From: Massilia yuzhufengensis
Lineage (GTDB): Bacteria; Pseudomonadota; Gammaproteobacteria; Burkholderiales; Burkholderiaceae_D
Reading direction: 5' to 3'
NCBI RefSeq assembly: GCF_900112225.1
Contig: NZ_FOLD01000033.1
Coordinates: 28,402-61,500 of the forward strand
Length of the DNA: 33,099 nucleotides
The translations under genes and the position numbers were made by a program. The notes under the pieces are model-generated. The model was given only the letters and a program-made list of their open reading frames with translations, made no database searches and had not been told where the DNA came from. Positions 1 to 7,873 of this stretch are shown here, piece after piece. How positions within the stretch are numbered: the first letter of the stretch is position 1; each line of letters opens with the position of its first letter.

Positions 1-1
1 C

Positions 2-235
2 GTCAACCTGCGCGCCGGCGAGCGGGTGCGGCGCAGCAGCGAAGGCGCCATCCATGTACAGAACGTGAATTCCTATCACCGCCGCCTGCGCGACTGGGTG
101 GCGCGCTTCCACGGCGTCGCCTCGCGCTACCTGCCCAATTACCTGGGCTGGCGCAGGGCGCTCGACGGCCGGCGCGTCACGTCTGCCGAGCGATTGCTGC
201 GCCTGGCAATCAAACCCATCCATAGCGAAAGGTGA
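2..235 (+). CDS. IS1595-family (ISXO2-like) transposase, C-terminal fragment cut by window edge
   Basis: The reading frame is open from the first bases of the window (codon 1 at base 2) to a TGA at 233-235, so this is the 3' end of a longer gene. The segment around HVQNVNSYHRRLRDW and the following RFHGVASRYLPNYLGW matches, from memory of the family, the conserved C-terminal signature of ISXO2/IS1595 DDE transposases (HxQNVNxYHSRLKxW, then FxGVATKYLxNYLGW). These enzymes cut and paste their own element. The GTG at base 26 is an internal valine rather than a start, because the frame continues upstream with matching residues. The catalytic residues lie outside the window, so whether the copy is intact cannot be judged. 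The right end of the element should fall within the 41 bases before the next gene, but I could not identify an inverted repeat without the left end. Confidence 0.8.
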   Translation, partial: VNLRAGERVRRSSEGAIHVQNVNSYHRRLRDWVARFHGVASRYLPNYLGWRRALDGRRVTSAERLLRLAIKPIHSER

Positions 236-249
236 CAGCGCCTACGACA

Positions 250-269
250 ACGCCACCCGACGGTGGCGT
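250..269. terminator. Stem-loop between two convergent 3' ends
   Basis: Perfect 8-bp arms (ACGCCACC and GGTGGCGT) enclose the loop CGAC. The hairpin lies between the transposase stop (235) and the DUF2058 stop (277), where transcripts converge. Neither side has a clear U-tract, so it may act as a 3'-end stabiliser or weak bidirectional terminator, or belong to the insertion-sequence end. Confidence 0.4.
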
Positions 270-276
270 GGCTGGC

Positions 277-813
277 TTACCAGGTGAAGTCGTCCGGAAT
301 CTGGAATTCCGCATACGGATCGTCCGCATCGGGCTCGTTACTGGTCTGTTTGACCTGGATCACGCTGGCCGGATCGCGTTCGGCGATCTTTTCGCCGATC
401 ACCTTCGGCACCAGTTCATAGTTCCCGTTCAGGAACACGATGACGAGGCGGCCCGCCACCAGGTGGCGCTGCACCTGTTCCGACACATAGATGCGCTCGA
501 TCTTGGTGCCGTGCGTGAAGTTGTAGGCGATATCGCCCTTGCCGCGCTGCTGGCGGTTGACCTGCACCAGCTGGGCGATCTGGGCCTTGACCGCCTTCTG
601 GGCGGCGGCGGCGTCGCGCTGGGCATTGAGTTCGCGCGCCCGCTCGGCATTCTTGCGCTGCAGCTCCAGGGCCGCTTCGCGCGACTCGTTGACCGACTCG
701 GTCCCGGTGCGGCGCTCGATCTTCTTCTGCTTGCTTAGGTCCTGGTTGACCTTCTGGACCTTTTTCTTGTCCACCAGGCCGGCTTTCATCAACTGCTCCT
801 GCAGCGAAACCAT
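277..813 (-). CDS. DUF2058 domain protein (YaiL-like)
   Basis: A 178-residue soluble, highly charged protein. The start MVSLQEQLMKAGLVDKKK with a Lys/Gln/Arg-rich helical first half (about residues 15-90, likely coiled coil) and a compact C-terminal part (YNFTHGTKIERIYVSEQVQRHL and following) is typical of the DUF2058/YaiL family, which has no established biochemical role. The start at 813 is preferred over an in-frame codon at 936 because AAGGAG lies upstream at good spacing and the extra N-terminus is unlike the family. The protein has no signal peptide or membrane segment and should be cytoplasmic. It converges with the transposase fragment and is divergent from the RTX gene. The family assignment is firm; the function is unknown. 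Confidence 0.88.
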   Translation of the reverse strand: MVSLQEQLMKAGLVDKKKVQKVNQDLSKQKKIERRTGTESVNESREAALELQRKNAERARELNAQRDAAAAQKAVKAQIAQLVQVNRQQRGKGDIAYNFTHGTKIERIYVSEQVQRHLVAGRLVIVFLNGNYELVPKVIGEKIAERDPASVIQVKQTSNEPDADDPYAEFQIPDDFTW

Positions 814-1056
814 GGTTCTGCTCCTTGCTGAGGCTGGCGGCACGGTGCCGGCCAGCGCGAAGCCGCTAGCATAGCAAACCGCGCCGCATCCGGGCTGCCG
901 CCCTCTGGCGTGGCGCCTTTGCAACGGCATCGGCATTTCCTTGTCACACTCTCCAGTAATCCTTTATCCACCTGACATGGAATCACGTGCGCCCGTGGAC
1001 AGGAATGGATGAGTCGGACATAGTGGGGACCCCATTTCCCGACCGCCCCTTCGACC

Positions 1057-4000
1057 ATGCTTGATACCCGGAATCCCGCACCGACCGAACACGGCAGCAT
1101 GTCGCGCCAGGCCGCCGCCGCCGACACGACCGCTCCTGTATTGACGTCCTGGCCGCAGGATGGGCAAGGCGCGGAGGCGCCGCTGGTATTTGTCTTCAGC
1201 GAAGCCATCAAGCTGGGCGCCGGCACCATTACGCTGCGCCCCAACAGCGGCGGCTCCGCCTATACCGAAACCCTGCTGGGCAGCCCGTATGTGACGGTGT
1301 CGGGCAATACCATCAGCTTCGACCCGCCGCAGCGGCTCGCCTACGCCACCAGCTATTCCATCGAGATCAGCCCCAACGCGGTGACCGACCTGGCCGGCAA
1401 CCCGGCCAACTCCGGCGGCCAGCTGTACGCCTACTTCACGTCCGGCCTGAGCCCGGTGGCCCTGCACCTGACCGGCACCAGCGGCGCCGATACCTTCCAC
1501 GGCAGCGACCTGGCCGACACCATGGACGGGCTGGGCGGCGATGACACGCTCAATGGCTATGGCGGCGACGACATCCTGAACGGCGGCGACGAACCCGTCC
1601 AGCAGTACTACACCCCCGGCGACCGCATCAACGGCGGCGCCGGCAACGACACTCTTCACGGCAATGGCGGCAACGACTGGCTGTGGGGCGGCGACGGCAA
1701 CGACCGCATCTACGGCGACGCCGACAACGACAACCTCCATGGCGAGGCGGGCGACGACCTGCTCGACGGCGGGGCCGGCAACGATTCGCTCAACGGCGGC
1801 AGCGGCGCCAACACCCTGATCGGCGGCGAGGGCGACGACAGCCTGAGCGCGGACAGCGGCAGCAGCGGCCTGCTCGATGGCGGCAACGGCAACGACCGCC
1901 TGAGCGGCGACGGCGGCGTCGACTACGACGGCGGCGCCGGCAACGACGAGATCACGCTGCGGCTCTCGTCGGTGGACGGGCGCGCCGCCACCGTGCGCGG
2001 CGGCGACGGCGCCGACATCATCCGCTTCTCCCAGCATTCGTTCGCGCAGGCGGCGGCCACGATCTCGGGCGGCGCCGGCGTCGATACCTTTGCCTTCGAA
2101 TCCTTCGGGCTGGGCGGCAAGGTGGCGCTGACCATCACCGATTTCGCGCCCGGCGCGGGCGGCGACGTGCTCGACCTGCTGGCGCTGTACGTCATCCAGG
2201 GCGTCGGCAATCCCTTCGACCGCGGCCAGCTGCGCCTGCTGGCGTCCGGCGCCGACACCCTGCTCCAGGTGCGCGACAGCGCCGACCCGGCGCTCTACAT
2301 CACGCTGGTGAGTCTAGCCAAGGTGCAGCCGGCCCAGCTCACCAGCGCCAACTTCACCGGCGGCATCGACCCGCTGGGCGGCAACACCGGCCTCACCCTC
2401 ACCGGCACCAATAGCGCCGACACGCTGCGCGGCATGCTGCTCGACGATACCCTGCTGGGGCTGGACGGCGCCGATAGCCTGTACGGCGAAGGCGGCAATG
2501 ACCTGCTCGACGGCGGCGCCGGCGACGACACGCTGGACGGCGGCAGCGGCGACAACACGCTGCGCGGCGGCGACGGCAACGACATCCTCCGTTCCACGTC
2601 GACCGGCACCAGCGTGCTCGACGGCGGGCTGGGCAACGACCGCATCAGCGGCGGCGCCGGCAACGACACGCTGCGCGGCGGCGCCGGCAACGACGAGCTG
2701 AGCTTCGAATCCTACGGCGGCGCCGCGCGCACCGTGAGCCTGGCGGGCGACGACGGCGCCGATATCCTGCGCTTCGGCTATGGCTACGGCCAGGTGACGG
2801 TGCTGGCCTCGGGCGGGGCCGGCGACGACAGCTTCGTCGTCAACGACTACAACAACCTGACCATCACCGACTTCGCCGCCGGCGACAAGCTCGACCTGCG
2901 CAACCTGATCGCCGACCGCAACATCAGCGGCAACCCGTTCGGCGCGCTCGGCTACATGAAGGCGGTGCAGGAAGGCAGCCAGGTGCGCATCTACGTCGAC
3001 GCCGACGGCGCCGCCGGCGCCAATGCCGCCTGGCGCCTGGCCATCGCGCTCGACAACACCGTGCTCGCGGCGCTGACCAGCGCCTCGTTCGCCGGCGGCT
3101 TCGACCCGACCGGCTCGACCCAGGGCCTGAACCTCACCGGCACCCCGGGCAACGACATCCTCAACGGCGAAGCGCTGAACGACACCATCAACGGCGGCGA
3201 CGGCAACGACACCATCGACGGCGGCGGCGGCGACGACCAGCTGTACGGCGGCGACGAAAGCGTGATCGGCGGCGGCGACCGCATCAGCGGAGGCGCCGGC
3301 GACGACATGCTGCGCGGCGGCACCGGCAGCGACTACCTCGATGGCGGCCTGGGCAACGACCTGCTGTTCGGCGACGCCGGCGACGACCAGCTCACCGGCG
3401 GCGCCGGCAACGACCGCCTCGAAGGCGGCGACGGCCGCGACAACCTGAGCGACAACGAAGGCAGCGACTACCTGAGCGGCGGCGCCGGCGACGACGTCCT
3501 CAACAGCAGCTGGTCCTACCAGGACGTCGCCGCCGCGACCACGCTCGACGGCGGCGCCGGCAACGACAGCATGAACGCCGGCCTGCCGGTGCGCACCGTG
3601 CTGGGCGGCGCCGGCAACGATGAACTGACCATCGACGCCATCTCCACCCCGGCCAACACGGCCGCCATGACGGTCGACATGGGCGAAGGCAACGACAAGG
3701 TCCGCATCAACAACCAGTACAGCGACGCGCGCGCGGTCCGCATCACCGGCGGCGCCGGTAGCGACACTTACACCTTCAACAGCGGCGAGCGCTGGCCGCT
3801 GGTCACCATCACCGACTTCCAGGGCGGCGCCGGCGGCGACGTGCTGGAGCTGTTCTCGTTCTCGTACAGCCTCCTGCCCGGCAACCCGTTCGGCGCCGCC
3901 GGCCATGCGCGCCTGGTGCAGGACGGCAGCCGGGTGCTGTTCCAGTTCGACGTCGACGGCGCCGCCGGGCCCAAGGACATGGCGACCCGCATCGTGTTCG

Positions 4001-6384
4001 AGAACATGAGCGTGGCCAGCTTCACCGCCGACAACTTCACCGACGGCGCCCGCCCCGACGGCGCCGCCACTGGCCTGACCCTGGCCGGCACCCCCGGCAA
4101 CGATACCCTGCAGGGCGGGCGCCTGGACGACACCCTGCGCGGCAATGGCGGCAACGATATCTTGTACGGCAACGCCGGCGCCGACCTGCTGCAGGGCGAA
4201 GACGGCAACGACAACCTGTACAGCGGCGACGGCGCCGACCGCCTCGAAGGCGGCGCCGGCGCCGACTACCTGGACGGCGAGGACGGCGACGACGAGCTGC
4301 TGGGCGGCGCCGGCAACGACATCCTGTCCGACAGCCGTGGCAATAACATCCTGCGCGGCGGCGACGGCGACGACAGCATCGACAGCTCGTCCAACGGCCG
4401 CAACCAGCTGTTCGGCGAGGCCGGCAACGACCTGCTCACCTCCACCCGCGGCAACAATGTGCTCGACGGCGGCACGGGCGACGACCGCCTGGTGGTCAGC
4501 GGCGCCTGGTACGACGACGCCGCCCGCAACGTCGAAGCACGCGGGGGCGAAGGCCGGGACACCCTGGTCACCCTGTTCGGCAGCGAAGGGGCGGCGTCGA
4601 CCGTGCTGCTGACCGGCGGCAGCGGCGCCGACGTGTTCGCGCCGGCCTCGGTCTCGTATGCGTCGAGCGTGACCGTGACCGACTTCGCCACCGGCGCCGG
4701 CGGCGACCTGCTCGACATCGCCGCCATCGCCGTGCCGACCGCCGGCAATCCCTTCGCCGCCGACGGCACCGTGCGGCTGGTGCAGCGCGGCGCCGACACC
4801 GTCGTGCAGGCGCGCGACAGCACCCTCGAATCGGCCATCTGGCAGGATGCGCTGGTGCTGCGCAACGTCAGCAAGGACGTATTGGGGCCGCAGCATTTCC
4901 TGCACGGCTTCAATCCCAATGGATCGAGCACCGGGCTGGCGCTTGCCGGCAGCACCGGCGCCGACATGCTCTCGGGCGGCTGGCTCGACGACACGCTCAA
5001 TGGGGGCGGCGGCAACGACATCCTGACCGGCTCGATGGGCAACGACCGCCTCAACGGCGGCGACGGCGACGACATCCTCGACGGCGACAAGTCCGACCTC
5101 CTGCCCGGCGCACGCAACGGCGGCTCCTGGCAGGCCACGCGCACCGGCGACGACATCCTCGATGGCGGCGCCGGCAACGACACCCTGGTCAGCGCCATGG
5201 GCAGCGACACCCTGCTGGGCGGCGCCGGCAACGACCTGCTGTCGCTCGCAGCGCGCGTCTGGTACGCGCAGGGCCAGACAATCGACCGGGTGGTGCTCGA
5301 CGGCGGCGACGGCAACGACCGCATCCAGGTGCTCAACAGCGTCGTGCCGTCCACCGTCGTGACCATGAGCGGCGGCGCCGGCACCGACAGCTTCGAACTG
5401 GCCGTGGCCTACGCAGGCGCCTGGACCATCACCGACTTCCAGGCCGGCGCGGGCGGCGATGTGCTCGACGTGTTCTCCTCGCTGGGCTGGACCCGCCAGT
5501 CGCCGTTTGCCAATGGCAACCTGCGCTTCGAGCAGCGCGGCGCCGACACCGTGCTCCAGTACGACGTAGACGGCCCCGGCAGTACCATGGCCTTCGCCGA
5601 CGTGCTCACGCTCAAGAACGTGGACAAGTCCGCGCTCACCGCCGACAACATGCGCTACGGCTATGCGCCCGACGGCACGCCGCTGGCACTGGGCCCGGTG
5701 GTCCAGGGCGGCTCTGGCAACGACCGCCTGCAGGGTGACGCCGCCTCCAACCAGCTGCAAGGCGGGGCCGGCAACGACGTGCTCATCGGCGGTGGCGGCA
5801 ACGATTTCCTGCATGGGGGCGACGGCGCCGACAGCGCCGTCTTCGGCAGCAAGCGCGACCAGTACGAGGTGCGCGACTGGCAGTCCGGCGAAGTGTGGGT
5901 GTCCGACCTGCGCGCCGGCCTGCACGACGGCAAGGACCGCCTGCTGCAGGTCGAGCGCCTGGTCTTCGCCGACGTCGCGCTGGCGCTCGACACCGGCTTC
6001 GACGAAACCGCAGGCCAGGCCTACCGCATCTACCGCGCCGCTTTCGACCGCGCGCCGGACCAGGCCGGGCTGGGCTTCTGGATCGCCATGATGGACGGCG
6101 GCACCCTGCTGCGCGACATCGCCGGCGGCTTCGTGCGCTCGCAGGAATTCACCGCACTGTACGGCGCCGCGCCGACCAACGCCGAGATCGTGACCCGGAT
6201 GTACCGCAACATCCTCGACCGCGACCCGGAACAGGCCGGCTACGACTACTGGCTCAATGCCCTCGACAAGAAAGTCGTCGCGTTGCCGGAAATGCTGGCG
6301 ATGTTCAGCGAGAGCAACGAGAACCGCTGGGCGGTGGCGGAACTCATCGCCAACGGCGTGGCCTACCAACCCTTCGGCGGATAA
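1057..6384 (+). CDS. Giant RTX calcium-binding protein with Ig-like head and DUF4214 tail
   Basis: A 1775-residue protein. Residues about 24-130 form an Ig-like (SbsA/SwmA-type) domain beginning TAPVLTSWPQDGQG. From about residue 137 to 1625 there are dozens of GGxGxDxLx nonapeptides, the calcium-binding beta-roll motif of RTX proteins. They are grouped in five modules, each closed by an ITDFxxGxGGDxLDL segment and a GNPF...LRL...ADT...FxxG linker. Residues about 1647-1775 contain two related helical units (RAAFDRAPDQAGLGFW and RNILDRDPEQAGYDYW) that identify DUF4214. There is no Sec signal peptide. RTX proteins usually leave the cell by a type I system using a C-terminal signal, so a surface adhesin, S-layer-like or matrix protein is likely, but no enzymatic domain is visible. 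No type I secretion genes are nearby. The start at 1057 has no clear ribosome site; an in-frame ATG at 1099 is an alternative, and an in-frame stop at 1021 limits upstream extension. Confidence 0.9.
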   Translation: MLDTRNPAPTEHGSMSRQAAAADTTAPVLTSWPQDGQGAEAPLVFVFSEAIKLGAGTITLRPNSGGSAYTETLLGSPYVTVSGNTISFDPPQRLAYATSYSIEISPNAVTDLAGNPANSGGQLYAYFTSGLSPVALHLTGTSGADTFHGSDLADTMDGLGGDDTLNGYGGDDILNGGDEPVQQYYTPGDRINGGAGNDTLHGNGGNDWLWGGDGNDRIYGDADNDNLHGEAGDDLLDGGAGNDSLNGGSGANTLIGGEGDDSLSADSGSSGLLDGGNGNDRLSGDGGVDYDGGAGNDEITLRLSSVDGRAATVRGGDGADIIRFSQHSFAQAAATISGGAGVDTFAFESFGLGGKVALTITDFAPGAGGDVLDLLALYVIQGVGNPFDRGQLRLLASGADTLLQVRDSADPALYITLVSLAKVQPAQLTSANFTGGIDPLGGNTGLTLTGTNSADTLRGMLLDDTLLGLDGADSLYGEGGNDLLDGGAGDDTLDGGSGDNTLRGGDGNDILRSTSTGTSVLDGGLGNDRISGGAGNDTLRGGAGNDELSFESYGGAARTVSLAGDDGADILRFGYGYGQVTVLASGGAGDDSFVVNDYNNLTITDFAAGDKLDLRNLIADRNISGNPFGALGYMKAVQEGSQVRIYVDADGAAGANAAWRLAIALDNTVLAALTSASFAGGFDPTGSTQGLNLTGTPGNDILNGEALNDTINGGDGNDTIDGGGGDDQLYGGDESVIGGGDRISGGAGDDMLRGGTGSDYLDGGLGNDLLFGDAGDDQLTGGAGNDRLEGGDGRDNLSDNEGSDYLSGGAGDDVLNSSWSYQDVAAATTLDGGAGNDSMNAGLPVRTVLGGAGNDELTIDAISTPANTAAMTVDMGEGNDKVRINNQYSDARAVRITGGAGSDTYTFNSGERWPLVTITDFQGGAGGDVLELFSFSYSLLPGNPFGAAGHARLVQDGSRVLFQFDVDGAAGPKDMATRIVFENMSVASFTADNFTDGARPDGAATGLTLAGTPGNDTLQGGRLDDTLRGNGGNDILYGNAGADLLQGEDGNDNLYSGDGADRLEGGAGADYLDGEDGDDELLGGAGNDILSDSRGNNILRGGDGDDSIDSSSNGRNQLFGEAGNDLLTSTRGNNVLDGGTGDDRLVVSGAWYDDAARNVEARGGEGRDTLVTLFGSEGAASTVLLTGGSGADVFAPASVSYASSVTVTDFATGAGGDLLDIAAIAVPTAGNPFAADGTVRLVQRGADTVVQARDSTLESAIWQDALVLRNVSKDVLGPQHFLHGFNPNGSSTGLALAGSTGADMLSGGWLDDTLNGGGGNDILTGSMGNDRLNGGDGDDILDGDKSDLLPGARNGGSWQATRTGDDILDGGAGNDTLVSAMGSDTLLGGAGNDLLSLAARVWYAQGQTIDRVVLDGGDGNDRIQVLNSVVPSTVVTMSGGAGTDSFELAVAYAGAWTITDFQAGAGGDVLDVFSSLGWTRQSPFANGNLRFEQRGADTVLQYDVDGPGSTMAFADVLTLKNVDKSALTADNMRYGYAPDGTPLALGPVVQGGSGNDRLQGDAASNQLQGGAGNDVLIGGGGNDFLHGGDGADSAVFGSKRDQYEVRDWQSGEVWVSDLRAGLHDGKDRLLQVERLVFADVALALDTGFDETAGQAYRIYRAAFDRAPDQAGLGFWIAMMDGGTLLRDIAGGFVRSQEFTALYGAAPTNAEIVTRMYRNILDRDPEQAGYDYWLNALDKKVVALPEMLAMFSESNENRWAVAELIANGVAYQPFGG
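1465..5690 (+). repeat. Five-fold intragenic module repeat inside the RTX gene
   Basis: The phrase (T/S)GLxLxGTxGxDxL begins each unit near 1465, 2390, 3120, 4070 and 4930. A sixth, shortened start near 5690 leads into the tail. Unit lengths are roughly 730-950 bp. Each unit ends in an ITDF/VTDF segment near 2130, 2860, 3800, 4670 and 5420. The copies differ at many positions, so they are diverged duplications and not recent perfect repeats. Confidence 0.75.
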
Positions 6385-6411
6385 GGCCGGCACTTCGGCA
6401 CTTCGCACTTC

Positions 6412-6438
6412 GGGGTCAGGTCTGACATTTGGACACGG
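6412..6438 (+). repeat. REP-like 27-bp motif, copy 1
   Basis: The motif starts GGGGTCAGGTCTGAC and ends TTTGGACACGG, and contains the near-palindromic core GTCAG-GT-CTGAC. It lies 27 bp after the RTX stop codon and is identical to the copy at 6499. The stretch 6385-6967 (583 bp) has no credible gene and consists mainly of copies of this motif and their duplicated interior. Confidence 0.8.
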
Positions 6439-6498
6439 CCCCGACCGTAGGCCATATCGCCGCAGCCAGACCGCTGCGATCTCAATACGGCCCCCTTC

Positions 6499-6673
6499 GG
6501 GGTCAGGTCTGACATTTGGACACGGCCTCAACCATAGGCCCGTATTGCGCCAGCTGATCGATCCGACCTCATGATCTGCATCAAGGGCCGGCGGTCTTTC
6601 CATGCGGCCGGAACCGGCACTACCGGAACCGGCACTACTGCAGAGCACGTGTCCAAATGTCAGACCTGACCCC
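6499..6673. repeat. Inverted-flanked REP-like block A
   Basis: A plus-oriented 27-bp motif (6499-6525) and a minus-oriented copy (6648-6673, beginning CGTGTCCAAATGTCAGACC) face each other across about 120 bp, as in a REPIN/BIME or small MITE. The interior begins at 6526 with CTCAACCATAGGCCCG. Near 6611-6640 a 15-bp unit around CCGGAACCGGCACTA is tandemly doubled. The interior encodes nothing recognisable. Confidence 0.75.
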
Positions 6674-6687
6674 CAAGTTGGGTGTTG

Positions 6688-6823
6688 CGGCCTCAACCAT
6701 AGGCCCGTATTGCGCCAGCTGATCGATCCGACCTCATGATCTGCATCAAGGGCCGGCGGTCTTTCCATGCGGCCGGAACCGGCACTACTGCAGAGCACGT
6801 GTCCAAATGTCAGACCTGACCCC
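6688..6823. repeat. Block B: near-exact direct duplication of block A
   Basis: From CGGCCTCAACCATAGGC onward this 136-bp segment repeats 6523-6673 at an offset of 165 bp. It lacks the 15-bp tandem unit that makes block A longer (151 bp). It ends in the fourth, minus-oriented copy of the motif (6798-6823) but has no plus-oriented motif at its left, so the duplication took only one flank. Confidence 0.8.
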
Positions 6824-6890
6824 GAAGTTCGAAGTTGGGGGTTGTAGGGGCCTCACATATTTCGCCACGACATCGCATTTCACCGCATAA

Positions 6891-6908
6891 TTGCTGTCAC
6901 TACAGCAA
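6891..6908. promoter_or_regulatory. Perfect 7-bp inverted repeat upstream of the AraC-type gene
   Basis: TTGCTGT-CACT-ACAGCAA lies 60 bp before the regulator's start codon, directly after a possible -10 element (TAATTG, 6886-6891). It could be an autoregulatory operator or a leader hairpin. The assignment rests on symmetry and position only. Confidence 0.35.
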
Positions 6909-6967
6909 CCTCATCCTGCGATGTCCTGTCGTTCTGCGCCTTCCCTTCCCTGCTTGCTTGCGGCGCC

Positions 6968-7873
6968 ATGACGGTGAAGGCGCCGTCGCGGGTGTCGCGC
7001 TTGTACGAAGTCATGGACCTGATGCTGGACTCGGTTGGCGATCCGCTGGCGCTGGACGGGCTGGCGGCGTCGGCCAGTTATTCGAGCTTCCACTTCGACC
7101 GCATCTTCCGTGAACTGACCGGCTTCTCGGCCGTCGAATACCAGCGAAAGCGGCGCCTGCGGCGCGCTGCCCACCAGCTGCGCCACGAGCCCGACGTCCC
7201 CATCGTGCGTATCGCCCAGGATTGCGGCTTCCCGTCCAACGCGGCGTTTGCGAAAGCCTTCAAGCAGCAGTTCGCGATGTCGGCCAAGGCCTGGCGCGAA
7301 GGGGGCTGGCGCGCCTACATGGACCAGCAGGTGGGGCGCGAGAGCGATGTCAGTTTCTTTGTCGCCGAACCGGGCAACCTGGACGTCATCCTGGCGCCCT
7401 ACTGTCCGCCCGAGCCGGGCAGCATCGCGGCCCGCATCGCGCTGCGCAACCTGCCGGCGGTGACACTGCGCTACCAGCGCTTCTTCGGACAGTCGGGCGC
7501 GGCGCTGTCGATCGCCTGCAACACCTTCATTTGCGAGCGCGAGCGGCTGGACGGCATTGCCCACGGCGCGCCGTGGTACGGGGTGTTCGACGAAGATCCA
7601 GGCTTTACCGGCGAGAGCGAATACTGCTACGACTTCGGCCATACCGGCGAGGCGTCGGACGGCAGCCTGGGCATGCGCGTGCTGCCGGCCGGCACCTACG
7701 CCTGCCTCGACTTCCGCCACGAGTGGCCGCGCTTTCGCTCGATGTACGAAGACTGGCTGGATCGCCAGTCGGTGTGGCGCTTCGACAGCACCCGCCCGCA
7801 CATCCAGAAGGTCGAGCGCGACGAGGCCGGCCTGTGGCGCGGCGCCCTGGCGCTGCCGATCAAGAAGCGCTGA
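6968..7873 (+). CDS. AraC-family regulator with GyrI-like effector-binding domain
   Basis: A 301-residue protein with an N-terminal double helix-turn-helix. Residues about 10-110 include SYSSFHFDRIFRELTGFSAVEYQRKRRL and IVRIAQDCGFPSNAAFAKAFKQQF, the classic AraC/XylS signature. Residues about 145-300 match the GyrI-like/SbmC fold that binds small molecules, as in Rob and BmrR relatives (PAVTLRYQRFFGQ, the GVFDEDPGFT region and the closing RPHIQKVER). It is a cytoplasmic transcription factor responding to an unknown, probably small hydrophobic or cationic, ligand. No Shine-Dalgarno sequence precedes the ATG and no other in-frame ATG, GTG or TTG lies just upstream. Its 3' end overlaps the MFS gene on the other strand by 14 bp. 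Facing the glycan cluster does not prove that it controls it. Confidence 0.9.
   Translation: MTVKAPSRVSRLYEVMDLMLDSVGDPLALDGLAASASYSSFHFDRIFRELTGFSAVEYQRKRRLRRAAHQLRHEPDVPIVRIAQDCGFPSNAAFAKAFKQQFAMSAKAWREGGWRAYMDQQVGRESDVSFFVAEPGNLDVILAPYCPPEPGSIAARIALRNLPAVTLRYQRFFGQSGAALSIACNTFICERERLDGIAHGAPWYGVFDEDPGFTGESEYCYDFGHTGEASDGSLGMRVLPAGTYACLDFRHEWPRFRSMYEDWLDRQSVWRFDSTRPHIQKVERDEAGLWRGALALPIKKR

Noticed and set aside
1024..1034. Palindrome TGGGG-A-CCCCA just before the RTX start as an operator
   Set aside because: It is short and in GC-rich sequence where such symmetry is expected by chance; no promoter elements could be aligned with it.
2314..6798. A 1494-codon open frame on the minus strand opposite the RTX gene
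   Set aside because: It is a shadow of the GGxGxDxLx coding repeats: the GC-rich repeat leaves the antisense frame without stops. Its translation is a monotonous Val/Ala/Gly pattern with no family signature, and it runs into the REP-like blocks.
6412..6823. Possible CRISPR array (four copies of a 26-27 bp repeat)
   Set aside because: Copies are in both orientations, spacing is irregular, and the interior blocks are duplicates of each other instead of unique spacers. No cas genes are present.
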